Shown here: positions 18,384-26,765 of the stretch, piece after piece
Numbering within the stretch: position 1 is the first letter of the stretch
How the letters are laid out: each line of letters opens with the position of its first letter
Source: Pedobacter sp.
GTDB lineage: Bacteria; Bacteroidota; Bacteroidia; Sphingobacteriales; Sphingobacteriaceae
Direction: 5' to 3'
NCBI GenBank assembly: GCA_031119475.1
Contig: JAVHXV010000001.1
Span: forward strand, 434,001 to 498,000
Length of the DNA stretch: 64,000 nt
Made by a program: the position numbers and the translations under genes
The notes under the pieces: model-generated
Told to the model about the DNA's origin: nothing
What the model saw: only the letters and a program-made list of their open reading frames with translations
The model's database searches: none

Positions 18384-18644
18384 ATGGACATCAAAATTAT
18401 CGTGGGTACACTTGCGGGAATCTTGACCTCCATATCGTCTGTTCCCCAGATCGTAAAAGTAATTCGGGATAAAAAGGCCCAGGCCATTTCTCCGGTCATG
18501 TTTTTTGTATTGTTGGCGGGAAATTTAGGCTGGACTTACTATGGCACACTGCTCACAGATTGGCCAATTATCTGTACCAATGCCTTCGCGGCGATGCTGG
18601 ACGTTTGCATGATCATCCTAAATTATAAGTATAACAAAATGTAA
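18384..18644 (+). CDS. SemiSWEET family sugar transporter
   Basis: The 86-residue protein is a single triple-helix bundle of the SWEET/PQ-loop superfamily: GTLAGILTSISSVPQIVKVI carries the PQ motif in helix 1, SPVMFFVLLAGNLGWTYYGT forms helix 2, and PIICTNAFAAMLDVCMIILN forms helix 3. SemiSWEETs dimerise to form a facilitative sugar pore in the inner membrane. It sits two bases after the ankyrin gene and 46 bases before treZ. Transport of trehalose or of a precursor is suggested by position but unproven. Confidence 0.9.
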   Translation: MDIKIIVGTLAGILTSISSVPQIVKVIRDKKAQAISPVMFFVLLAGNLGWTYYGTLLTDWPIICTNAFAAMLDVCMIILNYKYNKM

Positions 18645-18690
18645 AGAAAAGTGATGATTGCAAATTTTGCAATCATCAATATCAAGCACT

Positions 18691-20544
18691 ATGGTTAGAG
18701 CAATCGATGTTTCACAAAGAACAATAGGTGTGAATTTCAGACGGGGCAAGGCCGATATTTTGCTCTGGGCACCGATGGTTGATCAAGTTCGGCTCAAGAT
18801 CCAAGAATTGGTCCTCCATATTGACCTTGTAAGAGAGCCGTATGGGTATTGGTCATTACAGACCGATCTGCTCCAACCGGGACACCAGTATTGGTTTGAG
18901 CTCACCAAGGACGATGAAATTGTATATCGTCCAGATCCTGCATCGCTGAAACAGCCCAGGGGCGTACATGGTCCATCTGCAGCTGTAGACCTGGCCCAAT
19001 TTTCGTTTACGGATCAGGAGTGGCTGGGAATTCCAATCTCTTCCTATATTATTTATGAACTTCATGTCGGCACGTTTACTACAGCGGGTGATTTATCGGC
19101 CATCATCAATAAATTAGACCACCTCCTTGAATTGGGGATTACCGCTATTGAAATTATGCCTGTAGCAACCTTTCCGGGCGAGCGAAACTGGGGCTACGAT
19201 GGGGTTTTTCCTTTTTCTGTTCAGTCTGGATATGGAGGTCCGCTTGCCCTGCAAAAATTGGTCGATGCCTGCCACCAAAAAGGGTTAAGTGTGATTTTGG
19301 ATGTCGTTTATAATCACTTAGGCCCAGAAGGAAATTATTTCGAAGACTATGGCCCTTATTTTACCACAAAATATCAGACTCCCTGGGGAAAGGCAATCAA
19401 CTTTGATGATGCCTATTCGGATGGTGTAAGACATTTTTTTATGGAAAATGCGTTAATGTGGCTGAGAGATTTTCATGTAGATGCCCTAAGGTTGGATGCA
19501 GTACATGCCATTAAGGACTTAAGTGCGCAGCATGTGCTGACCGAACTCAGCCAACAGGTGCAGTTATTGAACAAACGGCAAGCACAGCAACACTATCTGA
19601 TCATAGAATGCGATCTCAACGACCCTAAATTTATTGCTCCGATCGAGGATAACGGTTTTGGAATGGATGCACAATGGACCGACGAATTCCATCATGCCCT
19701 GCGAGTAGCTGCTGGCCAGGAAAGGAGTGGGTACTACGCTGATTTCAATGGACTTTCCCATCTGGCCAAAGCTTACTGTGATGCATATGTGTATGATGGA
19801 GGTTATTCTGAGGAGCGTAAAAAAACATTTGGAAAAAAGGCAACCGGCCATCCAGGTTCACAATTTGTGGTGTTTTCACAAAACCATGACCAGATCGGAA
19901 ACCGGATGCTCGGCGAGCGATCTGGTACATTGTATAGTCAAAGTATGCAGAAACTCTTGCTCGGAGCAGTTATGGTTTCGCCTTTTGTTCCCTTGTTGTT
20001 TATGGGCGAAGAATGGGGCGAAACCAATCCGTTCCTATATTTTGTAGACCACAGTGACCCAGATCTGATTGAAGCGATCAGAAAGGGCAGGGCTGAGGAA
20101 TTTGCCGCATTCCAATTTTCGGGAACCATACCTGATCCGGCTGATGAAGTTACTTTCTTGCAATCCAAGTTACAGTGGGAGCTGTTACAGCAGCAGCAAC
20201 ATGAACAGGTATTCCGCTTTTATAAGGATATGATCCATTTCCGTAAATCCAATCCAGTCTTACAGAGTTTGGAGCGCCATCAGCTTAAAGTAGAAGAGCT
20301 TACTGAACAGAATGTATTGCTGCTCTATCGTTGGCAGGGCGGTCATAAAATATTGTGCTTCCTCAACTTCTCCAGAGACCTGGCCGAAGTTCAATTTAGC
20401 GACCATCGCCATTGGCAGCTCAGCCTTGATTCGGCCGATCCGCAATATGGCGGCAAAAATGTTTCACGGATCAAGGCAGCTGATGAAGATATCTTGTTGC
20501 TCCAACCCGAATCGATTTTAATCTGCACCAATCACCATGTTTAA
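18691..20544 (+). CDS. treZ: Malto-oligosyltrehalose trehalohydrolase TreZ
   Basis: The ATG at 18691 is preferred over an upstream TTG, giving 617 residues, normal for TreZ. An N-terminal CBM48/Isoamylase_N-like domain (GVNFRRGKADILLWAPMVDQ) is followed by a GH13 barrel with VVYNHLGPEGNYF, nucleophile DALRLDAVHAI, the acid Glu in LIIECDLNDPKF and FSQNHDQIGNRMLGER. TreZ cleaves the maltosyl-side bond of maltooligosyl trehalose made by TreY, releasing trehalose. Its stop overlaps the start of the TreY-MalQ gene by eight bases, so the two are translationally coupled. Confidence 0.95.
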   Translation: MVRAIDVSQRTIGVNFRRGKADILLWAPMVDQVRLKIQELVLHIDLVREPYGYWSLQTDLLQPGHQYWFELTKDDEIVYRPDPASLKQPRGVHGPSAAVDLAQFSFTDQEWLGIPISSYIIYELHVGTFTTAGDLSAIINKLDHLLELGITAIEIMPVATFPGERNWGYDGVFPFSVQSGYGGPLALQKLVDACHQKGLSVILDVVYNHLGPEGNYFEDYGPYFTTKYQTPWGKAINFDDAYSDGVRHFFMENALMWLRDFHVDALRLDAVHAIKDLSAQHVLTELSQQVQLLNKRQAQQHYLIIECDLNDPKFIAPIEDNGFGMDAQWTDEFHHALRVAAGQERSGYYADFNGLSHLAKAYCDAYVYDGGYSEERKKTFGKKATGHPGSQFVVFSQNHDQIGNRMLGERSGTLYSQSMQKLLLGAVMVSPFVPLLFMGEEWGETNPFLYFVDHSDPDLIEAIRKGRAEEFAAFQFSGTIPDPADEVTFLQSKLQWELLQQQQHEQVFRFYKDMIHFRKSNPVLQSLERHQLKVEELTEQNVLLLYRWQGGHKILCFLNFSRDLAEVQFSDHRHWQLSLDSADPQYGGKNVSRIKAADEDILLLQPESILICTNHHV

Positions 20545-23500
20545 GCCCACAGCTACATACCGTATCCAATTCCACAAAGGATTTACCTTTAAAAATTTAG
20601 TCCAAATTCTTCCTTACTTGGAGGAACTGGGCGTGAAAACGATATATGCCTCACCAATTTTTGCCGCTGCTCCGGGAAGTACACATGGATATGATGTGGT
20701 CGATCCGAATCAGATCAATCCAGAAATCGGTACCGAGGCCGAGTTGATTGCCCTGAGCAAAGTGCTGAAGCAAAAGGGCATTTCATGGCTTCAGGACATT
20801 GTTCCCAATCACATGGCCTTTCACAGCCACAACGCATGGCTGATGGATGTGCTGGAAAAATGGGACCAATCTCCTTATTTTAATTTTTTCGACCTCAATT
20901 TTCCAACGCAGTCTACCGATAAAAGGTTGATGGTTCCCTTTTTGGGCGAAGACCTTACCGAAGCCATTGACCAACAAAAGCTGCAACTTGGCATAAAGAA
21001 CGAAAAATGCTGTTTTCTCTATGGAGAAAGTTTTTGGCCATTAAATCAAAATTCTTTGCAGCTCATTGGTAATGATCTGGGAGCGGAGAAAATCCGTGCA
21101 AAGCTTCCTGCAATCAATCAAAATCCACAATTAATACATGATCTGGCCGATGCACAGTATTATCGGCTCTGCCAATGGCAAGAAACCGATAGCCAGCTGA
21201 ATTACCGTCGGTTTTTTACCGTAAATGGACTAATTTGCTTAAATATCCAGCATGAGGTTGCTTTCGAGACCTATCATCAATATATATTCGACCTGGTTAG
21301 ACGGGGTATTTTTCAGGGATTACGAGTAGATCATATTGATGGGCTGGCCGATCCACAAGGTTACCTGGAACGTCTCCGGTCAGAAGTAGGGTCTTCAACC
21401 TACATCGTGGTCGAAAAAATTTTGGCCTCAGATGAACAGTTACCACAAAATTGGCCTGTTGAAGGAACTACAGGCTATGATTTTCTTTACATCGTAAACA
21501 ACCTGTTGACCAACCGTGATGCCGAGAAAAAATTCAATCAGCTCTATCGCGAAATCACACAAAAGAAGATCAAGGCCAAAGAACAGGTGATCCTTAAGAA
21601 AAGAGCAATTTTGGACCAGCACATGCAAGGTGAGCTCGATCACCTGGTTACCTTGTTTGGATCGCTGCATCTTGTCGACAAAAAGGATTTAAAATCCTTA
21701 CCAAAAGATGCGCTAAAATTAGCTTTGGCAGATTTTTTGGTCCATTTTCCGGTCTACAGATCTTATCCCGAACAATTTCCCCTGCAGGATGGTGACCGAA
21801 AAATCGTTAAGGCCATCTTCGAAAAACTAGCATCAGGTCCAGCTACAGATCTATTGGCTGATGTTTTTTTATCAAACCGACACACGGAAAATGATGCGCT
21901 ACTTACATTTTTTAGGCGCTGCATGCAGTTTAGCGGTCCGCTGATGGCAAAAGGTGTGGAAGATACCCTAATGTATACCTATAACCGCTTTATCGGCCAT
22001 GCCGAAGTGGGCGATGCGCCGGATGCATTTGGGCTCTCTGTTGCATCATTTCATCAAAAAATGGAGCTGCGCCTAGCAAATTGGCCCCATACGATGAATG
22101 CTACCGCCACGCACGATACCAAACGGGGAGAAGACGTGAGAGCAAGGCTAAATGTACTGAGCGACATCCCAGAAGATTGGGAAAAGCTGGTCATGAAACT
22201 GCAGAAAAACCCTGTTAAAGTAAAGGGTGAACTGCACCAGAACGATAAGTACCTCATTTTTCAAAGTTTATTGGGCGTTATGCCATTCGAAAATATGAAG
22301 GCGGAAGAAATGTCTGAACGGCTTCATCTCTACCTTGAAAAAGCGCTGCGTGAAGCCAAGAAACGTTCGGATTGGGCAACGCCGAACGAAGATTATGAAG
22401 ATTCGGCCAAACGGTTTATGCTGTCATTGCTGGATAAGGAGCATCCGGCCTATGCCCAGATTACTTCTTTTCTAGATCAAATAGCTGATTGCAGTATCAT
22501 CAATTCATTGGTTCAACTGCTGCTTAAGTTCACCTGTCCCGGAATTCCCGATGTTTACCAGGGTACGGAATTGTGGGACCTAAGCTTGGTCGATCCAGAT
22601 AATCGTCGTCCGGTAGATTATAAGTTGAGAAATTCATTGATCAAGGCGTTAAAAGGTCAGCCAGATATCGATACACTACGGGGCAATCGCAGAAATGGTC
22701 AGGTTAAATTGTGGCTGACGAAGTTCTTATTTGATCTCCGTTCTACCAACCAGCTGCTTTTTGATGAAGGGGCATATATTCCGCTTGAAATTGAAGGAAC
22801 TTTTAAAAAGCATATCCTTGCATTTTTGCGGAAGCATGGTCAGGAAATCCTACTTGTCGCCGTTCCTCTCGGAATGGTCAAATTGGCGAAGCAGTTTAAA
22901 AGCCAACCTTTCGATTGGAAAGATACCACCATCATATTGCCGCAAGAGATCCCAACTGCCTGGAAGAATAGACTGACGCATGCCGTTGGACAAAAAGATG
23001 TGCTCGATCAAGGCCTAAAGGTAAACGACATCTTTGACCAGTTGCCATTGGCCATCCTCAACCTCGAACATCCGGCAGATAAACGGAGTTCAGGGATATT
23101 GATGCCCATTGCTTCCCTTCCTTCTGGATTTGGGATAGGAGACCTTGGACCAAATGCCCGGGAGTTTGTAGATTTTCTTGCGCGAAGCAAACAAGACCAT
23201 TGGCAGCTGCTCCCATTGAACCCGACTTCTGCATTGGAATCCTATTCGCCCTACAGTGCATACAGTACAATGGCTGGAAATCCGGTGCTCATCAGTCTGG
23301 ATCATTTGGCCGACCAGGGATTTCTAGATCCTGAAGAATTAAAATCACATCGGTTTGGGGACGATGACACCATTAATTATAAGCTGGCCACAGAGATCAA
23401 GGAAGAGTGCCTGCATTTGGCTTTTTTAAGGTTTGAAGAAAAAAGTGAAATTGAAATTACAGCTAAATTTGAAAGCTTTTGTGAAAGCGAAGATACATGG

Positions 23501-24583
23501 CTTCATGATTTTGCGCTATTTACTTGCTTGCGGAAGCACCATCAATTTATGCCGTGGAGCGAATGGCCGGAAGATTATAAATTCCGTCAGCAGAAAGCAC
23601 TGGATGGTTTCGGTTCCGATTTTGCTCGGGAAATCAGAGAAATTAAATGGCAGCAATTTATTTTTTCGCTTCAATGGAAAAGATTAAAAGCCTATGCAAA
23701 GTCGAAAAATATAAAACTCATCGGGGACCTACCTTTTTATGCAGCGTATGATTCCGCCGATGTCTGGGCCAATCCGCAATATTTTAAGTTAGACCAACAG
23801 TTGAACAGAAAAGTGGTAGCGGGTGTGCCGCCAGACGCTTTTAATGCAGACGGGCAGATCTGGGGAATGCCCATTTACAATTGGCAGGTGTTGGCCGCTG
23901 AAGGTTATGCGTGGTGGATCAAACGGCTTCAAAAGAATTTGGACAACTTTGATCTGCTCCGGCTCGATCATTTCAGGGCTTTTCATTCGTTTTGGGAGAT
24001 TAAAGTGGATGAAGAAACGGCGAAGAATGGGATATGGATCGACGGACCAGGATTGGCCTTTTTTAAGGAAGTACATTCACAATTAGCGCAAATGCCATTT
24101 ATTGCAGAAGATTTGGGAGGAAACATGGAAGGACCGATCAAGCTCAGGGAAAAAATAAAACTTCCCGGGATGAAAGTGCTCCAATTTGGTTTTGGCGCAG
24201 ACCTGCCCAATAGTCCTCACTTGCCGCATAACTATGAACACCAAAATTATGTAGTGTACACCGGTACACACGATAACAATACTACAAAAGGATGGTTCAG
24301 TTCAGAATTGGACGAAAAAGGCAAAAAACGCTTGAAGCTATACGTAGGGAAGAAGGTGAACGAAAAAGAGGTGAACAGGGCATTGATCCAATTGGCCCTA
24401 TCTTCGATAGCCGAGTTGGTTATTTTTCCCATGCAAGACCTGCTCGGGCTCGATGAACGGGCACGTATGAACAGGCCAGCGACTACAATCGACAATTGGC
24501 GCTGGCGATTGCGTAAAACAGATATGACCGTGGAGGTAAGTAGTTGGTTGGCACGGCAGACGGAAATGTTTAACCGCGCGTAA
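20537..24583 (+). CDS. treY-malQ: TreY-MalQ fusion: maltooligosyltrehalose synthase and 4-alpha-glucanotransferase
   Basis: The 1348-residue protein is two enzymes in one. Residues 1 to about 842 are TreY (GH13_26): FKPTATYRIQFHKGFTFKNL, nucleophile Asp265 in GLRVDHIDGL, acid Glu293 in IVVEKIL, and ATHDTKRGEDVRARL. Residues about 845-1348 are MalQ (GH77): GILMPIASLPSGFGIGDLGP, NPTSALESYSPYSAYS, nucleophile in LLRLDHFRAFHSFWE, acid in FIAEDLGG and THDNNTTKGW. Both look complete and catalytically intact. TreY isomerises the reducing-end linkage of a maltodextrin to alpha,alpha-1,1; MalQ reshuffles short dextrins to lengths TreY can use. The fusion therefore couples substrate supply with trehalose formation. 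It ends in a strong terminator. Confidence 0.95.
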   Translation: MFKPTATYRIQFHKGFTFKNLVQILPYLEELGVKTIYASPIFAAAPGSTHGYDVVDPNQINPEIGTEAELIALSKVLKQKGISWLQDIVPNHMAFHSHNAWLMDVLEKWDQSPYFNFFDLNFPTQSTDKRLMVPFLGEDLTEAIDQQKLQLGIKNEKCCFLYGESFWPLNQNSLQLIGNDLGAEKIRAKLPAINQNPQLIHDLADAQYYRLCQWQETDSQLNYRRFFTVNGLICLNIQHEVAFETYHQYIFDLVRRGIFQGLRVDHIDGLADPQGYLERLRSEVGSSTYIVVEKILASDEQLPQNWPVEGTTGYDFLYIVNNLLTNRDAEKKFNQLYREITQKKIKAKEQVILKKRAILDQHMQGELDHLVTLFGSLHLVDKKDLKSLPKDALKLALADFLVHFPVYRSYPEQFPLQDGDRKIVKAIFEKLASGPATDLLADVFLSNRHTENDALLTFFRRCMQFSGPLMAKGVEDTLMYTYNRFIGHAEVGDAPDAFGLSVASFHQKMELRLANWPHTMNATATHDTKRGEDVRARLNVLSDIPEDWEKLVMKLQKNPVKVKGELHQNDKYLIFQSLLGVMPFENMKAEEMSERLHLYLEKALREAKKRSDWATPNEDYEDSAKRFMLSLLDKEHPAYAQITSFLDQIADCSIINSLVQLLLKFTCPGIPDVYQGTELWDLSLVDPDNRRPVDYKLRNSLIKALKGQPDIDTLRGNRRNGQVKLWLTKFLFDLRSTNQLLFDEGAYIPLEIEGTFKKHILAFLRKHGQEILLVAVPLGMVKLAKQFKSQPFDWKDTTIILPQEIPTAWKNRLTHAVGQKDVLDQGLKVNDIFDQLPLAILNLEHPADKRSSGILMPIASLPSGFGIGDLGPNAREFVDFLARSKQDHWQLLPLNPTSALESYSPYSAYSTMAGNPVLISLDHLADQGFLDPEELKSHRFGDDDTINYKLATEIKEECLHLAFLRFEEKSEIEITAKFESFCESEDTWLHDFALFTCLRKHHQFMPWSEWPEDYKFRQQKALDGFGSDFAREIREIKWQQFIFSLQWKRLKAYAKSKNIKLIGDLPFYAAYDSADVWANPQYFKLDQQLNRKVVAGVPPDAFNADGQIWGMPIYNWQVLAAEGYAWWIKRLQKNLDNFDLLRLDHFRAFHSFWEIKVDEETAKNGIWIDGPGLAFFKEVHSQLAQMPFIAEDLGGNMEGPIKLREKIKLPGMKVLQFGFGADLPNSPHLPHNYEHQNYVVYTGTHDNNTTKGWFSSELDEKGKKRLKLYVGKKVNEKEVNRALIQLALSSIAELVIFPMQDLLGLDERARMNRPATTIDNWRWRLRKTDMTVEVSSWLARQTEMFNRA

Positions 24584-24585
24584 AA

Positions 24586-24625
24586 AAAAAAGCCAATTGT
24601 TTTGCAATTGGCTTTTTCTTGTTTT
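24586..24625. terminator. Bidirectional terminator
   Basis: Stem AGCCAATTG (24591-24599) with CAATTGGCT (24605-24613), an A-run before it and a T-run after it, so it can stop both treY-malQ on the plus strand and the small minus-strand gene ending at 24624. Confidence 0.9.
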
Positions 24626-24797
24626 AAAGGAGACCGTAAAGTCCATTTTTTGGGTAGCTGTACTTTATTGGCTTTCCTTCGGCTAGCGCTTTTTCAAGCT
24701 TATCATTTCTGTCGTCTACATGTTGCTTGGCAGACGAAAGGATCAATTTGTTAAATTTTTGGTCAAGTGCAAGTAATCCGTCTTTAGTTTTTAACAT
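24624..24797 (-). CDS. Small protein of unknown function (57 aa)
   Basis: Reading the minus strand from the ATG at 24797 gives 57 residues, starting MLKTKDGLLALDQKFNKLIL and ending in YPKNGLYGLL. It is charged and helical without a signal or membrane segment. Its start overlaps the end of the DUF3606-type gene by 14 bases, so the two probably form a small operon. Its codons look normal for the window. I do not recognise a family. Confidence 0.6.
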   Translation of the reverse strand: MLKTKDGLLALDQKFNKLILSSAKQHVDDRNDKLEKALAEGKPIKYSYPKNGLYGLL

Positions 24798-25005
24798 GGG
24801 TTTTATAATTATAAGTTTTTTGATCAGGCCTATGATGTAGGTATATGCTTAATTTTTCTACGTCAAGACTATGCGTAGCACGAACAGCTGTTTTTAGCTT
24901 TTCAATGCTGACTCCAAGCCTTGATGCCCAGATGCTTCTTTCTTTTTCGTCGGAAATATCTATTAATTCTGTGTCAGGGCTAATCCAGCTATATTGATTG
25001 ATCAT
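24784..25005 (-). CDS. DUF3606-like small protein
   Basis: The 73-residue protein contains ERSIWASRLGVSIEKLKTAV followed by LDVEKLSIYL, the usual 'W-LGVt-e-L--AV-----V--yl' pattern of DUF3606. These are small helix-turn-helix-sized proteins common in soil Bacteroidetes and Proteobacteria with unknown function. It is divergent from glgC with about 150 bases between them and overlaps the 57-residue gene downstream. Confidence 0.7.
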   Translation of the reverse strand: MINQYSWISPDTELIDISDEKERSIWASRLGVSIEKLKTAVRATHSLDVEKLSIYLHHRPDQKTYNYKTHVKN

Positions 25006-25102
25006 AGGTGATGATTTTACACCCTTAACATCGAAGCTTCACTTTGGTTTTAACTTTTTTAAAAAATAATATCCATGTAACAATTTAGGGCAAACAAAAA
25101 AC

Positions 25103-25131
25103 TTTGATTGATGTTATGGGTTTTAAATTTA
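25103..25131 (+). promoter_or_regulatory. Possible Bacteroidetes-type promoter before glgC
   Basis: TTTG at 25103-25106 and TAAATTTA at 25124-25131 resemble the Bacteroidetes -33 (TTTG) and -7 (TAnnTTTG) elements, but the 17-base spacer is shorter than the usual 19-20 and the -7 match is partial. It lies about 28 bases ahead of the glgC ATG. Confidence 0.3.
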
Positions 25132-25158
25132 ACGCACCTTAATAGCTTATTATCGACT

Positions 25159-26427
25159 ATGACCGAAAAAGTACTTGGAGTAATTCTTGGTGGTGGCCAA
25201 GGATCTAGACTTGCACCATTGACCCAAACCCGTTCCAAACCAGCCGTTCCGATTGCAGGGAAATACCGCTTGGTAGATATTCCCATCTCCAACTGCTTAA
25301 ATTCAGGGATCCACCGCATGTTTGTGCTTACGCAGTTCAATTCTGCATCTTTAAATCGGCACATTAAAAATACCTATCACTTTAGCCATTTTAGTGCGGC
25401 ATTTGTTGATATCCTGGCGGCAGAACAAACTGTGCACAATGCCGGTTGGTTTCAGGGCACGGCCGATGCGGTACGCCAATGCATGCACCACATTGTAAGC
25501 CATGAGTTCGATTATATCCTGATCCTTTCTGGCGACCAGCTCTATCAGATGGATTTTAAGGAAATGATTACGGCACACATTGAAAAACGTGCCGAGGTTT
25601 CGATTGCGACCATCCCGGTCACCGCAAAGGAGGCTACAGACTTCGGGATTTTAAAATCTGACGATGACCACATCATTACCTCATTTACAGAAAAGCCTAA
25701 AACCGGGCTCGAAAATTGGATTTCTGATACCGGAGCCGAAATGCAGGCCGAAGGCAGGAATTACCTTGCTTCTATGGGTATTTACGTGTTTAACCGCGAT
25801 TTCTTGATCAATATCTTAGATAGTAATCCAGAAGAAAAAGATTTTGGCAAAGAGATCTTGCCTAGGGCAATTGCCTCAAGCAGGGTACTCAGTTATCAAT
25901 ATGAAGGTTATTGGACAGATATTGGTAACATCAGTTCCTTTTTTGAAGCAAATCTGGGACTGACAGATGACCTGCCAAAGTTTAACATGTTTGATAGCAT
26001 GCATACGATATATACCCGTCCGCGCATGTTGCCCCCATCAAAAATTTCAAATACCATACTCGAAAAAACCATCATCGCCGAAGGTTGCATTATCCATGCC
26101 AGCAAAATCTCGCATGCGGTGCTGGGCATCAGATCTAGGATTGGTAAAGAAACTGTCATTACCAATGCATATATCATGGGTACAGATCGCTATCAGACGC
26201 TGGAAGAAATAGAGAATGAAACCACTGCGGGAAATCCCCTGATCGGAATTGGCGATCGCTGTGTGATCAATAATGCCATTATCGATAAAAACTGCAGGAT
26301 AGGGAATGATGTCAGCATCAATGGCGGCGACCACTTGGCCGATGGCGATTTTGGCTCCTATGCCGTTAAAGATGGTATTGTGGTCATTAAAAAAGATGTG
26401 GTTATTGCCGATGGGACGGTGATTTAG
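25159..26427 (+). CDS. glgC: Glucose-1-phosphate adenylyltransferase GlgC
   Basis: The ATG at 25159 gives 422 residues, typical of GlgC, and puts the nucleotide-binding motif GVILGGGQGSRLAPLTQTRS at the start as expected. KPAVPIAGKYRLVDIPISNC, ILSGDQLYQMDF and the C-terminal left-handed beta-helix (SINGGDHLADGDFG) are also present. It makes ADP-glucose from glucose-1-phosphate and ATP, the committed step of bacterial glycogen synthesis, and is usually allosterically controlled. Neither glgA nor glgB is in the window, so these must lie elsewhere or the ADP-glucose serves another acceptor. A 338-base repeat-rich gap follows. Confidence 0.95.
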   Translation: MTEKVLGVILGGGQGSRLAPLTQTRSKPAVPIAGKYRLVDIPISNCLNSGIHRMFVLTQFNSASLNRHIKNTYHFSHFSAAFVDILAAEQTVHNAGWFQGTADAVRQCMHHIVSHEFDYILILSGDQLYQMDFKEMITAHIEKRAEVSIATIPVTAKEATDFGILKSDDDHIITSFTEKPKTGLENWISDTGAEMQAEGRNYLASMGIYVFNRDFLINILDSNPEEKDFGKEILPRAIASSRVLSYQYEGYWTDIGNISSFFEANLGLTDDLPKFNMFDSMHTIYTRPRMLPPSKISNTILEKTIIAEGCIIHASKISHAVLGIRSRIGKETVITNAYIMGTDRYQTLEEIENETTAGNPLIGIGDRCVINNAIIDKNCRIGNDVSINGGDHLADGDFGSYAVKDGIVVIKKDVVIADGTVI

Positions 26428-26765
26428 GGTAGGGAGCAAAGAGCAAAGAGCAAGGAGAAAAGAGCCTTGCGCACAGCGAATAGCGAAAATTTGCGCTCAG
26501 ATTGTCATCCGATCACTATCGGAATTCGAACGCAGTGATTAAGGAGCATGGCGCATAGAGCATGGCGCAGCCCATAGTAAATTTGTCATCCGATAACTAT
26601 CGAATCCAAACGCAGTAGGAATCTCTAACATAATAACTACGAACTGCGGCGCAGGCTCCACAGGAGCTCCTGCGGAGCGTCCCTTCGGGACAAACTATAA
26701 CCAATAAACCACCAATCAAACAATTTAGCCCACCTTTCGGTTAATCTAGACAGAATTTATTGACT
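26428..26765. repeat. Repeat-rich intergenic region (heptamers plus palindromes)
   Basis: No gene is seen in this 338-base gap. Bases 26433-26467 are five heptamers (GGAGCAA, AGAGCAA, AGAGCAA, GGAGAAA, AGAGCCT). Two related copies of a dispersed sequence, TTGTCATCCGATMACTATCG, occur near 26502 and 26583. Bases 26655-26678 form a near-perfect 24-base palindrome (GCTCC-CAGGAGCTCCTG-GGAGC), directly followed by the hairpin GTCCCTTCGGGAC at 26679-26691. The whole looks like layered REP-type elements. Confidence 0.75.
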
